Assembly (NCBI GenBank): GCA_020226215.1
Contig: CM035234.1
Location: 68,597,823-68,661,822 of the forward strand
Direction: 5' to 3'
Source of the DNA: Sindora glabra
Lineage: Eukaryota > Streptophyta > Magnoliopsida > Fabales > Fabaceae
Length of the DNA stretch: 64,000 nt
This document shows, one piece after another, positions 36,603 through 49,810 of the stretch. The notes beneath the pieces are model-generated. The model ran no database searches. It was not told the DNA's origin and saw only the letters and a program-made list of their open reading frames with translations. A program made the translations under genes and the position numbers. Positions within the stretch are counted from its first letter, which is position 1; every line of letters begins with the position of its first letter.

Positions 36603-38174
36603 TGATATGAAATATATTTACTATATCTTTTTATTTTATATCTTTTAGTGTGTTATATTTGCTAAACTTCACAAAATTGGCCTCATTTTATAAGTTGGGA
36701 TTGATTTTACAATGCTCTAAATTTATTTAGTTAATACTAGATTTTTATATTATTCTAGATTTTTAGCTATATCTTGGGCTTTGGATATCAGATTGGAGTG
36801 ATCTTTATATTATTGGAAAGCGTAAAAAAAGATCTACAATTTTCAAGTTTTGGTCAAAGCCAATTGGACTCCTTAAAGGTCTTATTTAGTTGAGAAATTT
36901 AAACCCTATATTTTTCTTAATTGAGCCAACTTCAATTTTTAGGCTAAATTTAGAATTACAAAGGTCTAATTAATGTGTGACTAGGACCTAAACCTTCCTA
37001 ACACCTAACTTTACAACTTTTATATTCATGATTTACTAAAATCACATCATTTTACTAGTTTTACATTAGGTGAAAATAAGATCTATGGGAATTCACTACT
37101 ATAACTCTTAGAGTTAATTATTTTGTAAAAATAGGTTCAGAGCTTCTAAAAATTAAAAAGGCCCCATTCTCATAATCTTATTAGACATAGAATTCATGTT
37201 CAATAGGGATTTAAGGCAATTAGTTAAATATAAAGGCAAGAGCACAATTAGACTTTTAGACTTTATAGAATTTAGTAACACTATTTTTCTCTTCTTCTAG
37301 TCTTCTTGTGCTCCATAAATGGAAGGCTAAACTTTGGAATTGATTTAAGGATTTTGAAGCTTTTCTTTACTGGATTATGAGGTTTTGATTTGTAATGTTA
37401 ACTTCTTCTAATTAATTTTCCTCTTTTCCTAATTTTTTGTATTGATTTCTCAAAATTGCATGTGTTAAATGTTGATTTGGTATAATTAGGATTCATCCTT
37501 ATGATTTCTAGTTTTTTGCTATTTTGATGTTGAATTTGGTTGGTCAATCACAATTTTACTCATAAGAGCAAAAGGTTGAGAGATTAATTTAGAGGTTTCT
37601 AATTTTGTCTTTAAATTAATTTTTATGTAGCTTAGGGATTGTAGTAGTTTCTTGATTCAACTAATCTTAATTAATCAAATCCTAAATGATTATCAAGTAT
37701 AGGATTCATGAATTATTGTAAGGGTTTCAAATAATTTAAGGTTTAAAATTGAAATAGAAAAGTCAAATATCAATTGATCCATAATTAATCTACATAAAGA
37801 GCTATCAAATCCTTGAATTGGTTGTTTTATTATATTAGTTTTCTTACTTGATATTTTACTTTGTTTAATACCTTTATTTCAATTTCAAATCACAAACCCC
37901 CTAATTTAGGTTTTGAATTAATATTGCATTTTATTTTTTGCATTTTGTTACAGTTTGTGTGCATCCTATTTGCATATTCTGTTTAGTTCTGTTTGCATTA
38001 GTTTATTGTATTTTTAGTGCATAATAACTTGAACAATAATGTAATTATTGTTAATGAGTCAATTTAGAAAATATATATCAAGGGATCACTAGGGGTATGA
38101 CTTAATTTGACATCTTATATTATATTATTTTCAATAAACTAGTACAATCTAATTTTAGTATAGTGTGGTCTGCA
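36603..38174 (+). repeat. 3' LTR of the plus-strand gag-protease element
   Basis: It starts TGATATGAAATATATTTAC after the polypurine tract and ends GTGTGGTCTGCA. It is 1572 bases, similar to the 5' copy, from which it differs widely, so the insertion is old. Confidence 0.75.
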
Positions 38175-39309
38175 TTATTTGTCCCATGTCTTTTTTTAGC
38201 ATATTTCATAGGACCATGGTTCTAACATAAGCTTATATTTTAATGACTTAATGAACAATTAGGATGGTAACTGTAACTTAGGTTGTTTTTTTGGACTTGT
38301 AATTATTTGTTTATATTTTCATTGACTTGCTATAGCAATAGAACAATTGTTTTAATAAGGGTATAATAAGACCTTAATACTATGTCTATATAAAGGATGC
38401 ATATGCTACAGAATATATGATGTATATTACTACATCTCTTATTTGTTTTTTCTTAGTTCTATTTTTCTTAAAAGTGGTTGTGAAACAAAAACAAGGGATC
38501 TCATGGCATTTTTCAAGAAAAATGGTTTTCATCAAAATCAAAGGTAAACACATCTTTCAAATATTTCTTTAAAGTATGATTATGTTATATCTAAAGTATT
38601 TTGTGAATAGGATCATTTAATTTTTTCATTTTTCTAAATTGGTCTTATTTTATTGGTTTCATGATTTAAAATTTTGAAATAAATATATTATTTAGTTTTC
38701 AAAAATTTATCTTCAAAATTATCTTTCTGGGTTGCTTGAAAAATTTTCAAAAAAATAGTATGTCAACTAAGATTTATAAATCTATTTTCAAGATTATTTT
38801 ACAAAAAGATCCTCTAAAATTTTATTTGAAAAATCATCCTTTTTTGGAAATAATTTTTTGAAAAATTGCTTGTTTAATGTTCTGTTGAAAAGATTTCAAT
38901 TGTTTTCTAATGAAAAAATATTTTTTTAAATCACTTCACTAGTATTTCCATTTTTTTAAATTCATTATGTTTTTACTATTTCCTTATCAAAAGAGTAAAC
39001 TTCTTCTATTTTGTTAAGGATTTGGACTCTAAAAGAAAAAGGAAAAAGGTTTTCAATATTTTCTATTATGAAAAGAAAATTAATAGATGTTGTTTACCTA
39101 TGAATGAGGTTTTGTTTGTTAAAATTACTATTTATTTTAGAAGTTTATTTACAAGGTTAAACTACATCAATTACGTAAAACTATTTTTTGATTTGACAAT
39201 GCAAATATAGAATTTTTTTAAAAAAAATTAGTGAAATTTCCAACTTTATTGTGAGCAAGGTTGTACTATTTTGAAAAAGACAATCGAGAAATAGCTATTC
39301 TCCCTAAAT
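38175..39309. other. AT-rich stretch of uncertain origin
   Basis: No gene is recognisable. A TATA-like gtctatataaagg lies near 38385. The segment could be the displaced end of the LTR-like sequence at 25595-28833 or part of a DNA transposon. I cannot decide between these. Confidence 0.35.
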
Positions 39310-39878
39310 GTGGCATCTCAAAAGCCAGGTAGTAATTTATATCCCATTTTTATCTCTAAGAAATATAATAAGTTAAAGCAACTTAGGCCTCTAACTAACA
39401 CCAAAGATGCTTATCCAATGGAGATCCCTATGGTAAGCTCTAATTTAAACTTATCCATGCCTTATTCAAGATATCTTATATCCATCTATACTATATTGTT
39501 TAATGAAATGGATTCCTATTTACTTTAACCCAATGAAGGGAATGCAATTAGATGAAGTAGGGATCTGTATTATGGCATATATATTCTCCTTGGAACAAAG
39601 TGAATAAGGTGCATGGTATGTCAACCAAGCCATTTTAGATCCAAGGTTTAGGGGTTGAACTTATTATGCATGTCATTTTTTGCTTTTGTAGATTAATCTA
39701 GCAAATTGTTCATGTATTTCATTCCTAGTCTGGGTGTGCCTAATTTTCTTCATTGAAAACACTAGCCACAACAGGATCAAAGGTTTATTTATTATTTCAT
39801 TAAGGCATTTGTTATTATGTTCTGGCTACTCATACAAAAAGGTGATGCGTAATTCATTTATCAATGGTAGTTAATGGT
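39310..39878 (+). pseudogene. Ulp1-like (C48) protease pseudogene, N-terminal piece
   Basis: An open frame at 39310-39528 starts MASQKPGSNLYPIF. Past its stop, reading continues as MQLDEVGICIMAYIFSLEQS and AILDPRF, resembling the region before the catalytic domain in Ulp1-type proteins carried by plant transposons. The minus-strand retroelement interrupts it at 39879, and the catalytic part resumes at 47803. The N-terminal assignment alone is weak; the continuation makes it likely. Confidence 0.45.
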
Positions 39879-41440
39879 TGTTGAACCTAATAAAAATTAT
39901 AAATTACTAGTCTAGTAAAAATTTTGAAGAATAAAGTAACAAATTAGGTCAAACTACTAGCAATCTACTTAATACATCCTTTCAATTCAATTATTGATTA
40001 TAATTATAAATTTAAATAAAAAATAGAATAAACAAATGGAAATAGAATTAAGTAACTAAGTGAATAGTATGCAAATAGGCTGTAAGAATGCAAATAGAAC
40101 TAAATTAAGGGTTTTAGTTAAAATTAAATAGAATGCACTATTACAAGTAAAATGTAGAAGTAACATGAAAAATCAATATAGAAACATAATTAATCTAAAG
40201 AATCAAGATCTCGTTGGTAGACTAATCACATATCACAACATATTTAATAAGTATAATCATTTTTCAGCCTAAAAAAATTCAAAACCTCTACAATAATTTA
40301 CAAATTCTATGCTAGATAATTATTTAGGATTTGATCAAATTAAATTAGGAGAATTAAGCAAATCCTATAATTTGTAAAGTTAGATTTAAATTGATTCGAA
40401 AATAGAATTCAACTGAATTAAAGTATTAAACCAAAAACTTTTAATTTAATCATTTAACTCTTTGTTTTCATAAGAAAAATGATGATTGACCAACTAACAT
40501 TCAATATAAATCCAGATAGATATCATAAATTATATAAATAAACATATATTATACCAAACTAAAATCTAATTCATACAATATTTAAAAAATTAGATACGAG
40601 CATTAGAGAAAGAGAGAAAAATTAACTAGCAAAAGTTAACATTTTAGCTTAGCATCTCATAATCCAAATAGAAATGAGTCTTAAATTCCTTGAATCAATA
40701 AAAAATTTAGCCTTTCATTGATGAAAAATAAGAAACTTGGAGAAGAGAAGAAAGCTATCTAGAGTTGTGTGAAATTATCTTCTTACCTTTAGAGGCATAG
40801 ACCTTATATTTAACTTCCTCTGGTACTAAACCTAATGGACAAAGATAATATGCCTCCTAAAGATATAAAGAATGAGGCTTTGCTAATTTTAGAAACCTAG
40901 AGGCAAGTTTACAAAATAATACAATGCAAAAGTTATTGCAATAAAATCTCATAGGTCTAATATCTAGCCATTATAAGACCCTTAAAACTATGTAGTTTCA
41001 TTAAATTATACATATAAAAGTTGTTGGGTTGGGTCTTAGAAAACTTTAGGCTTTAGTTTCACTTTGATTAGATTTTTTGAACTTTAGATATGACCTAAAA
41101 ACCTAGACTAGTTCAGCTTACATAGAAATAGAGTATCAAATTCATGACTAATTTTGACTTTCCAAACATTTGCATTGGGCTTTGGTCAAAACATAAAAGT
41201 TATAGACCTTCTTTTAAGCTTTCTAACAATATAAAATCACTTAAATCCTATATTTGACACTTAAGTTATAGCCAAAATTTTAAAATAGTGTAAAAGTCCC
41301 ACATCAATCCAATAATTTCAATATATTGAAAAACCAATACTCAAACATATAATAAGGCCGATTCCATAAAATTAAGCATATGTAACATACTAAAAGGTAT
41401 AAAATAGGAGGAAATAATATAGATAAAATCTTCTATATCA
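39879..41440 (-). repeat. 3' LTR of the minus-strand element
   Basis: It is 1562 bases. On the minus strand it starts TGATATAGAAGATTTTATC, just after the GGGGAAA purine tract, and ends TTAGGTTCAACA. Confidence 0.75.
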
Positions 41441-41454
41441 ATTTCCCCACATTT
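41441..41454 (-). other. Polypurine tract of the minus-strand element
   Basis: On the minus strand AAATGTGGGGAAA lies next to the 3' LTR, the position where second-strand synthesis is primed. Confidence 0.65.
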
Positions 41455-42899
41455 AACCTATGCATGACCTTAGATAAGATACAACTTTATTCAAAACTAA
41501 AAATAAAAGACTTATTTTTCAAAAACTTCAAAATAACAAATCCACAAGTAAGAAATAATTAAATCCATCAAGAAACATAATATATCATGAAGAAAAAACT
41601 AACTAACATAGCAACTTCACTTCAAAAGAGTAGGTTAATATTGTAAATTCTTACAAAATTCACTATCCAATTCTTAAGTGTTTAGGGCAAGTGTTTCACT
41701 TAAGTTCATTCCATAAAATTATTCTACTATAAGCTTCCTAATCATCTAATTTCTACTATTTAAATCACATGTACAACACAAATCAAAAGAACTTTATTCA
41801 AAATTTTAATGTGACTAGAGAAAAGGAAAGGAAAAATGAAGATATGAAAGGTTAGAAACTAAAAAAATTAATAGAGCATTTAAATTATAAACATATGGGT
41901 CAATCATGAACAATTATAACTTAACACAACAACCTAAGTTTAAATTCAAATAATCATGAGCTTTTTTTTGTCTTATTTTTCTCTTTTTTTCCACTTGTCA
42001 TTTTTTTCTTTCATTTTTTATTTTTTCTTATTGACTTTCTTTTTTTTATTTTTTTATTTTGACCAACCTTTGAACTTGAAGTTAATAAATTTTCATAATA
42101 TACACACTCACACACCCCCAAACTTATTTAAAATCTCACCTTATAAAAATTTAAATACTCTACTAATCCTTAAAGTTAAGTAAAAATATTTATTTTTCAT
42201 TAGAAAAAGAAATGTTCATGGGCTAATCAACAAAAAGGCAATTATGCTTAAAAAGGATAAACAAAAATAAAAATTTAAGGTTAACTATTTGACTCTAACT
42301 TAGATAAAAAAAATAATGTCTTTATCATTTTGTGCATACATGTGCAAATGTGATCTCAAAATGAATCAAAACAAATTCTAGAAAACTAAATCATGGAAGA
42401 ACATCATATAAGAATGAAAGAGAATAATATAAATAATTGACATAAGGCTCAAAATATAACTAGGAAAGTCATAAATCTCGTTAGAAAAGTCATACTACCA
42501 TAATTTAATTTACTAATTCAAAATTTATCGCTATACCAATTAATTTCAAGAAGTAAAATTATTTATTTAATTATGTTATGAATCCTATTTAACTTCAATT
42601 AAATCATACTCATGAAAAATACAAAATTTTCATTAATGGAAAGTAATTAGAATGAATTAAAAACACTTAAAATCAAGTGAAAAATACACTTTTTTGCTTT
42701 TTTTAATTTTTTGGTTTTTCATTTCAAAAGCATTAAAGGAAAACATAAAACATAAAATATATCCTAGAAGTCATTCCCCACACTTAAATTTTTATAATGT
42801 CCCCAATGTAAAGCATATTAATAGTAAGAAAGATAAATTACAAGTAAAATAAAAGAGAAAGAAAAAAGAGAGCAAATCTAAAAAGTTTAGATTGCCTTC

Positions 42900-45800
42900 C
42901 AAGAAGTGCATTTGCTTAACACTTTTAGCTTAACATGGCTATAATTTCTTCAATCAGGATTCATATAATGATTGGTTATCTCCATTGCTTCCAAATTATC
43001 AACCTTTATATCATCCATCAAAGAGGTTTTATGCAAATTATTATCATCCTGTATAATAAATTCAACATGATTAATAAAATGGCTAGAATGATTAGTAAGA
43101 AAACACTTAATAAATGCATAGAAGATACTAAATTTGTGGTAGAAACTACTTTTGTAAATTTCATTTTTACATAATCATCAGTTTCAACTCATTCTAAAAT
43201 AATAATATTCTCATCACTTATAAATGTTGAAATCTCTGCACATATGGCACACCTAACATCACTATATAGCAAATGCACTCATGGCTATCCATACAATCCA
43301 TAAATTTAGAAATATCAAGAAATTCAACAAGTATTTCATTATAAGTATGTTAACAAGTATATTAGAAACAATAAAATTAGAAGTAGTAACATCAGAAATA
43401 TCAACATCAAAAAGAGAATGACGAACATAATGAAATAAAAGCTCAAAAGTATAAAAAAAGAACACAGAATCATCATGTATAGCCTTAAAAATATCAAACT
43501 TAGCTATTATACCATCAAACTCTGTGGTTAATATTCCATCTTGAACACTAATTATAGTTTTTGCTATTTTGAGAAAATGCTAACAAAGAATGATTAGGGA
43601 AAAAACTTCAAATACTTCATTTTCCATCTTTAAGATGTAAAAATTTGTTAAAAAATAAGTCTATCAACTTACACTAAAACATTTTTAAGAACACATAAGG
43701 GATAAATGTTAGATTAATTTGTTAATTACACAACTGCCTTTATTTATATTAAAGGTCCCAAATACAATGCATTGAAAACAAAAAAGGTATAACATTAATT
43801 GAAACTCTCAAGTCTAGCATAGCATGCTTAATTTCGATTTTCCCAATAATACATGAAACAATGAATGTGCTTGGATCTTTACATTTTCTTAGTAATTTTC
43901 TTTATATGATGGCAAACACATTTTCCCTCATCCTTGCTTTCTCTTCTTCCCTTAATTTTTTCTTCTTTATAAACAAACTTTTTAGAAAGTTAACATGTAT
44001 TAAAATCTATTTTATCAGATCTAGCAAAGGTATACTAACTTCTACTTTTCTAAGAGAATAAAAAATTTTCTTTTCATCCTTATTCTTTTTTGGTTGAATA
44101 ACTCTTGTTGGAAAAAGAAAAAGAATAGAAAAATCAATGAGTTAAAGGTTTAGGCATAGAATTTTCCTCATTTTCACCATACTTTAATTTTTTTGTTACT
44201 TTTTTTCTTTTTTTTTCAGTTAATGGCTTGCTTTTGGTTGAGAAAAATGAAGGAATGTTAATTTACTTGTCACTTATGAGCATTATTGCATTTATAACTT
44301 TTTACCTCTTGTATTGCTAGAAGATGGTCATCCTAAATCTTACACTTTAAGCTTCCTTAAGGTAGAAGATAGTTGACAATTTGAGTTTATAAATTAATGA
44401 TTATGGCTATTATTCTTTGCTAAAATTATAAATTATTAGCAAACATTTGCTTAACCAAATCTTCAAGGGGTGATCAGGAAGAAAGTAAATTTAAATTTAG
44501 TTTGAAGCAAGATTAGGTGGAATTCTATTATAAGGAGGATGATACTAATCTTGACTAGAATTGTTGCCATATTTGAATTTTTGATAATCTCTCCAACCAA
44601 GGTATTGATTAGGTTGTTGCTATTGGTATTGGTACTGTAGTTTACAAGAGAAGATTGGTGCTACATAGGCTTAAGGTTAACATTTCTCATCTTGCAATGT
44701 GGGTGGGAATTAGTAGCATGAGTTAGACATAAGCAAATTCCAAAAAGTATAGTAAGAAGAAGAGCTAAGGTTTGCTATTGTCTTACCACCATATATTTTA
44801 CTAAAAGAGTTTATTTATCCAATCTGTACTCTATTGTTTGCTAATTTGAATGAGAGAAACTCATTTCATGCATACTTCTAGTACAGTTATAATTCTGGTA
44901 CCAAATTGTTAGGAGTTCTTAGCCATGTTAGTTATCAAATTTTTAGTTACCATAGGAGTTTTGTTAGCTATTGCTTTACTACTGGCACCATCAATCATAC
45001 TTTTATCCATGGAAAAAAGTCCTTAATAAAAATACTGAATAATAATTTGTTCAATGATTTAGTAATGTGGGCAACTTGAATATAACTTCTTAAATCTCTC
45101 CCAATACTCATATGCCTTATGCTATATGTATCTAGCAGCTCTTAAAATAAGAAAGGATTTCTTTAAGAATAGCCTTTTTATATTATTCCAACTAGTGATA
45201 GAACCTAGTTAAATATATTGTATCCAATCCTCAATTGTATTAGGAAGTAAGAAAGGAAATGCAATCAATTTGATATGATCTTTTGAAATACTATGAGGCT
45301 TCATGATTGAGCAAACTACACGAAGCTCCTTCAAATGCTTATAAGGGTCCTCACTTGTAAGACTATGAAATCTAAGAAGCAAATGGATTAGTCTAGATTT
45401 AAAGTTAAAGTTAGCATCAAAATTAGGATATTAGATACCTAAAGGTTGATAAGTAACATCAGAGGCAACAAATTCTTTTGATATCCTATTATTAGCCATG
45501 TTATTAGAACTATCAAGAAAATTAGAATGGAGAATAAGGATGCTATAACTACATGTATCTCTAGTCTTACAAAGCAAATGAAAATTTCTATCTATTTTAA
45601 GATCAAAATCTAGTAATTTTTCACCAAAATTTCCTATTTATGCACTAGATTACACTCTAGAGTACCATAGGAATACAAAAATACCAAAATACTAATGTAC
45701 TATTAAAAATTACTTAAAATATATCTAATTAACTTATCTAAATATTTTTAAAAATGATAAAAAAAAAACACCACAAATTGAAAGCTATAACTATTAAGAT

Positions 45801-46238
45801 TCCAAAAATATAATAAAAAATCTTAAAAAATAAAAAGTGGTATAAATGATAGAATTTGGCTAAAAATTAAGGGGGCTTATGATTAAATAAGCCTTGATCA
45901 AAAAAATATTTTCTGTTATCACAAAAAGTTTCAACTTAATCAGAGCTAGTCACTCTAGCACTAGTTTAGAGGGTAGGAGGTAGTATGTATGCAACTTGTT
46001 TAGATGAGCTAAGAACTTCTAGTAAAGTGTAGAATCAAGTGATATATGATGGAAAAGGATGAATTGAAGTGGAAGAATATGCAATAGTTAAGGAATGCAA
46101 GAGAATGTAAGAAAATGCAAAATAAATAAATAAATATCATAAAATGTAAAGGAACACTAATAGATGCAAAATCTAGAGAATGCTTGAACAATTCTACAAA
46201 TCATAGCTAGTAAAAGATGAAAAGGAATGAATTGAAGT
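42900..46238 (-). pseudogene. Gag and protease remains of the minus-strand element
   Basis: Decayed gag lies at about 44400-45500, with the WERFKKLYSSCP core near 45070-45110. The open piece at 43262-43465 corresponds, in another frame, to the Phe/Leu-rich region after the protease in the plus-strand relative. The conserved CACTTCTTGGAAGGCAATC stretch lies near 42891-42910. No polymerase domain is found. Confidence 0.65.
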
Positions 46239-46239
46239 G

Positions 46240-46258
46240 GAACCTTGGCAACGATGCT
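46240..46258 (-). other. Primer binding site, tRNA-Asp type
   Basis: On the minus strand AGCATCGTTGCCAAGGTTC lies 14 bases after the 5' LTR end. It resembles TGGCGCCGTTGCCGGGGAT and the mutated site at 30447-30466. Confidence 0.72.
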
Positions 46259-46272
46259 AAAATTTTGACAAT

Positions 46273-47802
46273 TGTCAAACATAATCAAAATTAGAAATTA
46301 TTAATTTGATAAAAAATTGTAGTATAAAGTAAGAAACTAGGTCGAACCCCTAGTGACTCACTTAAAACATCTTTTCACATTCAATTAGTGATTATTACTT
46401 TTACAAAATTAAATAAAAAATAGAATAAGCAAATGAAAATAGAAGTAAGCAATTACACAAATAGTATGCAAATAGGATGCAATACTGCAAACAAAACTAA
46501 ATTGGGGGGGGGTTTTTAGTCAAAATTAAATACAATGAACTATTAGAAATAGAATGTAGAAGTAACATAAAAAATCAATACAGAAACACAATTGATATAA
46601 GAAATTGAGAAGTCTTTGGTAGATTAATCATATATCATAATATATTTAACAGGAACAGTTGATTTTTTAGCCTAAAATTATTTGGAACCCATGCAATGAT
46701 TAAATTAGATTAACATAATTAAGCAACTATTATAATCTATAAAACTAGATCTAAATCAATTTGAAAATAGAATTCAACTAAATTAAATTATTAAACTAAA
46801 AATTTGTAATTTGATCATTTAGTCCTTTATTTTCACAAGAAGAATAATGATTAACTAACTAACATTTAACATAAAATTAGATAGATATAATAAATTATGT
46901 AAATAAACACAGATTATACTAAATCAAAATCCAATTAGTGCAATTTTAGAAAATCGAATAAGAGCATTAGAAAGAGAAAAATCAATTAGAAAAAGTTAAT
47001 ATTACAACTTAGGATCTCATAATTCAAATAGAGATAAGCTTCAAATTCCTTGAATCATTCAGAAACTTAGTCTTCCATTAATCAGAAAAAAAAAACTTGG
47101 AGAAGAGAAGAAAGTTATTTAGAATTGTGTATAATTATCTTTTTATCTTTAGACACACAAACCCTATATCTAACTTCCTTTGGTACTAAACATAATAGGT
47201 TAAGTTATTATGCTTCCTAGAGTTACAAAGAATAGAGCCTTACAAATTTTAGAAACCTATAATCTAATTTACAAAATAATACACTATAAGAGTTATTACA
47301 ATAAAATCTTATAAGTGTAACTGTTAGGTATTGTAAAACCACCAAAATTACATGTTTCATTATACCACAAAATATGAAAGTTTTTAGGTTAGGTCTTAGA
47401 AAATTTTGGACACTAATTTCACCTTAATCATACCTTTAGAGCTTTAGATATGATTCAAAAATCAAGATTAGTTCAACTTGAACAAAAATAAAGCACCAAT
47501 TTCATGGCTAATATTGAACTTCCAAATGTTTGCATTGGGTTTTAGACAAAATATAAAAATTATAGAGATTTCTTTAGATTTTCCAATAATATAAATATTA
47601 TCCAAATTCAATGTTCAAAATTCAAGTTATAGCACAAAATTTGAAATAGTCTAAAAATTAAGCATTAATTGAATAAATTTAAAACATCAGAAAACTAATA
47701 CCTAAGCACATAAAAAGTCTAATTACATAAAATTAAGTATATATAGCATACTAAAAGGTATAAAACAAAAAGGAAATAATATAAATAAAAGTTTACACAT
47801 CA
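46273..47802 (-). repeat. 5' LTR of the minus-strand element
   Basis: It is 1530 bases. On the minus strand it starts TGATGTGTAAACTTTTATT and ends GATTATGTTTGACA. It aligns with 39879-41440 throughout. Confidence 0.75.
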
Positions 47803-49228
47803 ACGATTGTTCCTCACTATTTGCCTTGATGGACAGGTGGTTGACGACGTTTTAACCCTCATTGCATGCTTCATGACCTATGACAAGCGGGATTTAGATT
47901 GCATGCAAATAAAATGGTGGCTCCCCACCCAATTTGTGGTATAGTATTTTGCTTCACACTTTGCTTGATCATGACCATTGCCTTTACCTCAATCATGGCC
48001 CATCGGTCCGTCATAGCTTGCTGAGCAAATAGTGCTTGCAATATCTCTTACAGCAATATGCTCTTTCATGGATCACCTCACCATCAACCATTGCTGGGTA
48101 TTATAAGCGAGATTTCATGGGAACCGTTGATTGCCTTGTGAAGGTTAAGTGCTTATTGTGGTAGCCACTACATGATATCTCCAGAAAATTCATTTGGTTA
48201 TTGGTCTGTGTACCCATGTTTGACCCAACAGCTGAGCATTGGTATCTCCTGGTGGTTGAGTTGATAAAGGACGAACTGCATTACTTGGACTCTAAACCGT
48301 CACTGGCACAGAGACATTTGCATGAGAGGCAAATCCACCATGTCAGCCTGTTTATGGAGGTAATGCTCGCTGATTGATCGTTTTACACTCGCAGTAACGC
48401 TCAGGTACCCCACATATCCATATTCCCTGCCGTGGCACCCGACATTGGGGCAGAGGAAGGCAATAGGTATGCTTACTAAGATGTATATTTATTATTGATA
48501 ATAATTTACACTTCCTATAACATGATGGGTTAATTTTCTTTTGCATTCGTTCTTGTTGTTGATCAATGGACGGTATGGACTGTGGAGTGTGGGCCGGTGA
48601 ATGATGCTGTTTCACCATTAGACAATGTACAATCTTAGGATATGCTACGGTGCTTACTCTGTACTTGTACTGGGTGGCAGTTAATTTGTCACGTACACAA
48701 TTAACTATCTTATTGTGCACATCGGCATGTGAGTTTGGTTGGGTTGCACATCCAATACATCGATTGTCATTGTTTTGGACTTTTGCCTCTAACTACCGTT
48801 ACATTGAAATTTTGATGCAGCCTCTTGATGACTACTCCTGATTGAGGCTTGCCATTGACCTAGCTACACAGTTGTACAGTGATAAAGCTGGCGAGATTCG
48901 CTCCCTTTTTGTTTGGTTCATGCACGAGCACGACACGGCGAGGACCTGCGTCGACCGTGCTCCTTGGACAAGATTTACCCACACTGCTAGTTTCCATTTA
49001 GATGTTGGTTTTTGCGATGTGGCTTACGACCTAGATGTCATGCGTAGTTTGCATGCTTTTGGATGTAGTGGTCGGTTGGACTACTCTTCTATCATTTGCA
49101 TGCTTTTGGATGCAGTGGTTAGACTATTCTCCGACCGTTCGGATGCTTGCTTAATAGACCATTTTTTTTTAGTAAAATTATTTTTAACTTACAGCATAAA
49201 ATTAGGAAAAGTCTATAGTGCACCGTAG
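47803..49228 (+). pseudogene. Ulp1-like (C48) cysteine protease pseudogene, catalytic piece
   Basis: Ulp1-type proteases cleave SUMO-like tags; relatives are common inside plant CACTA and Mutator-like transposons. The plus strand reads GQVVDDVLTLIACFMTYD and WWLPTQFV near 47835-47940. TAEHWYLLVVELIKDELHYL then DS lies near 48225-48290, giving the catalytic His and Asp. After a probable intron (about 48468-48560), SACEFGWVAH lies near 48720-48750, with a possible altered catalytic Cys motif (usual form DCGVW). RLAIDLATQLYSDKAGEIRS follows in the open piece at 48842-49228. Stops separate the pieces. Base composition is clearly less AT-rich than the surroundings, suggesting a younger or differently decayed sequence. 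Confidence 0.68.
49048..49130 (+). repeat. Imperfect tandem duplication, about 47-base unit
   Basis: The unit tttgcatgcttttggatg plus agtggt-ggt-gactact is repeated with a few changes at the end of the Ulp1 pseudogene. Confidence 0.6.
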
Positions 49229-49810
49229 AGAGTAGTGCACCGGGGCATAAAGATGAATGTTTAGGTTAACTTAATTGTTTACATGTGCTATGGGCAACCT
49301 GAAAGGAAGAATTCACATCATGTCCCCAATAACAATAAATTGAGTTGTTGTTAAACGAGTTTCGAACAATACTGTACGGCACCATTTCCCAGATTTCAAC
49401 CTTCAATATTATTAGATTTCTCCACACATGTTACACTTTCTGTTATCACTCAGGTTGAGTAGAGACATTTTTGCTCGCAATTTTTCAGAACTTTTTTTAA
49501 AGGTTCTTTGTTATTACTTCATCCTCAATAAATAACTTCTAATTATTCGCTTTAATTGATTAATCTAATTATTCTCTTTAATATGAAGAATATTATTTTT
49601 TGGTCCAATAATTTGATTTATGTTTAAATTAATTTAAAATATGGCACTTGAAAATTGATATTTAAAATATTGGTGAAATTTAAATAAATTTCACTACAGT
49701 TTGTAAATATTCTTATCAAAATCAATTATATAAGTAATTAATTCAATCAATATATGTTGTTAATATTGAGTTTTTAACTTATTTAAAATATTTTTATAGT
49801 AAAAAATTAA
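49229..49810. other. Unassigned stretch
   Basis: No gene is seen. Near 49212-49244 agtctatagtgcacc and gagtagtgcaccgg form a small direct repeat. Sequence becomes very AT-rich to the right. Confidence 0.4.

Larger units (their letters stand above)
28834..38174 (+). mobile_element. Gag-protease gypsy element lacking RT and integrase, with nested solo LTR
   Basis: Layout: 5' LTR (28834-about 30428), primer site, gag, solo LTR of the same family (31777-33400), rest of gag and protease, an open frame, 1.7 kb without genes, polypurine tract, 3' LTR (36603-38174). The primer site and gag are of the Athila/Tat type. The internal part, about 4.5 kb without the insertion, has no room for reverse transcriptase, RNase H or integrase, so it depended on another element's enzymes. 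This matches the TR-GAG class of plant elements. Flanks (CTCAT left, TTATT right) do not form a clean duplication. Confidence 0.75.
39879..47802 (-). mobile_element. Second gag-protease gypsy element, inverse, splitting a Ulp1 pseudogene
   Basis: A 7924-base element reads right to left: 5' LTR (46273-47802), primer site (about 46240-46258), gag (about 44400-45500), protease and following region (about 42900-44000), polypurine tract (41441-41454), 3' LTR (39879-41440). The flanks ATGGT (39874-39878) and ACGAT (47803-47807) match at three of five bases and differ only by transitions. It lacks reverse transcriptase, RNase H and integrase, like its plus-strand relative. Gag pieces include FLLPNTIEDW and AYEYWERFKKLYSSCP. 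All reading frames are broken. Confidence 0.78.

Noticed and set aside
41956..42183. Phe/Leu-rich open frame as a membrane protein
   Set aside because: It comes from T-runs in the non-coding 3' part of the minus-strand retroelement.
48352..48720. Minus-strand 122-residue frame
   Set aside because: It lies antisense to the Ulp1 catalytic piece, whose plus-strand motifs are clear.
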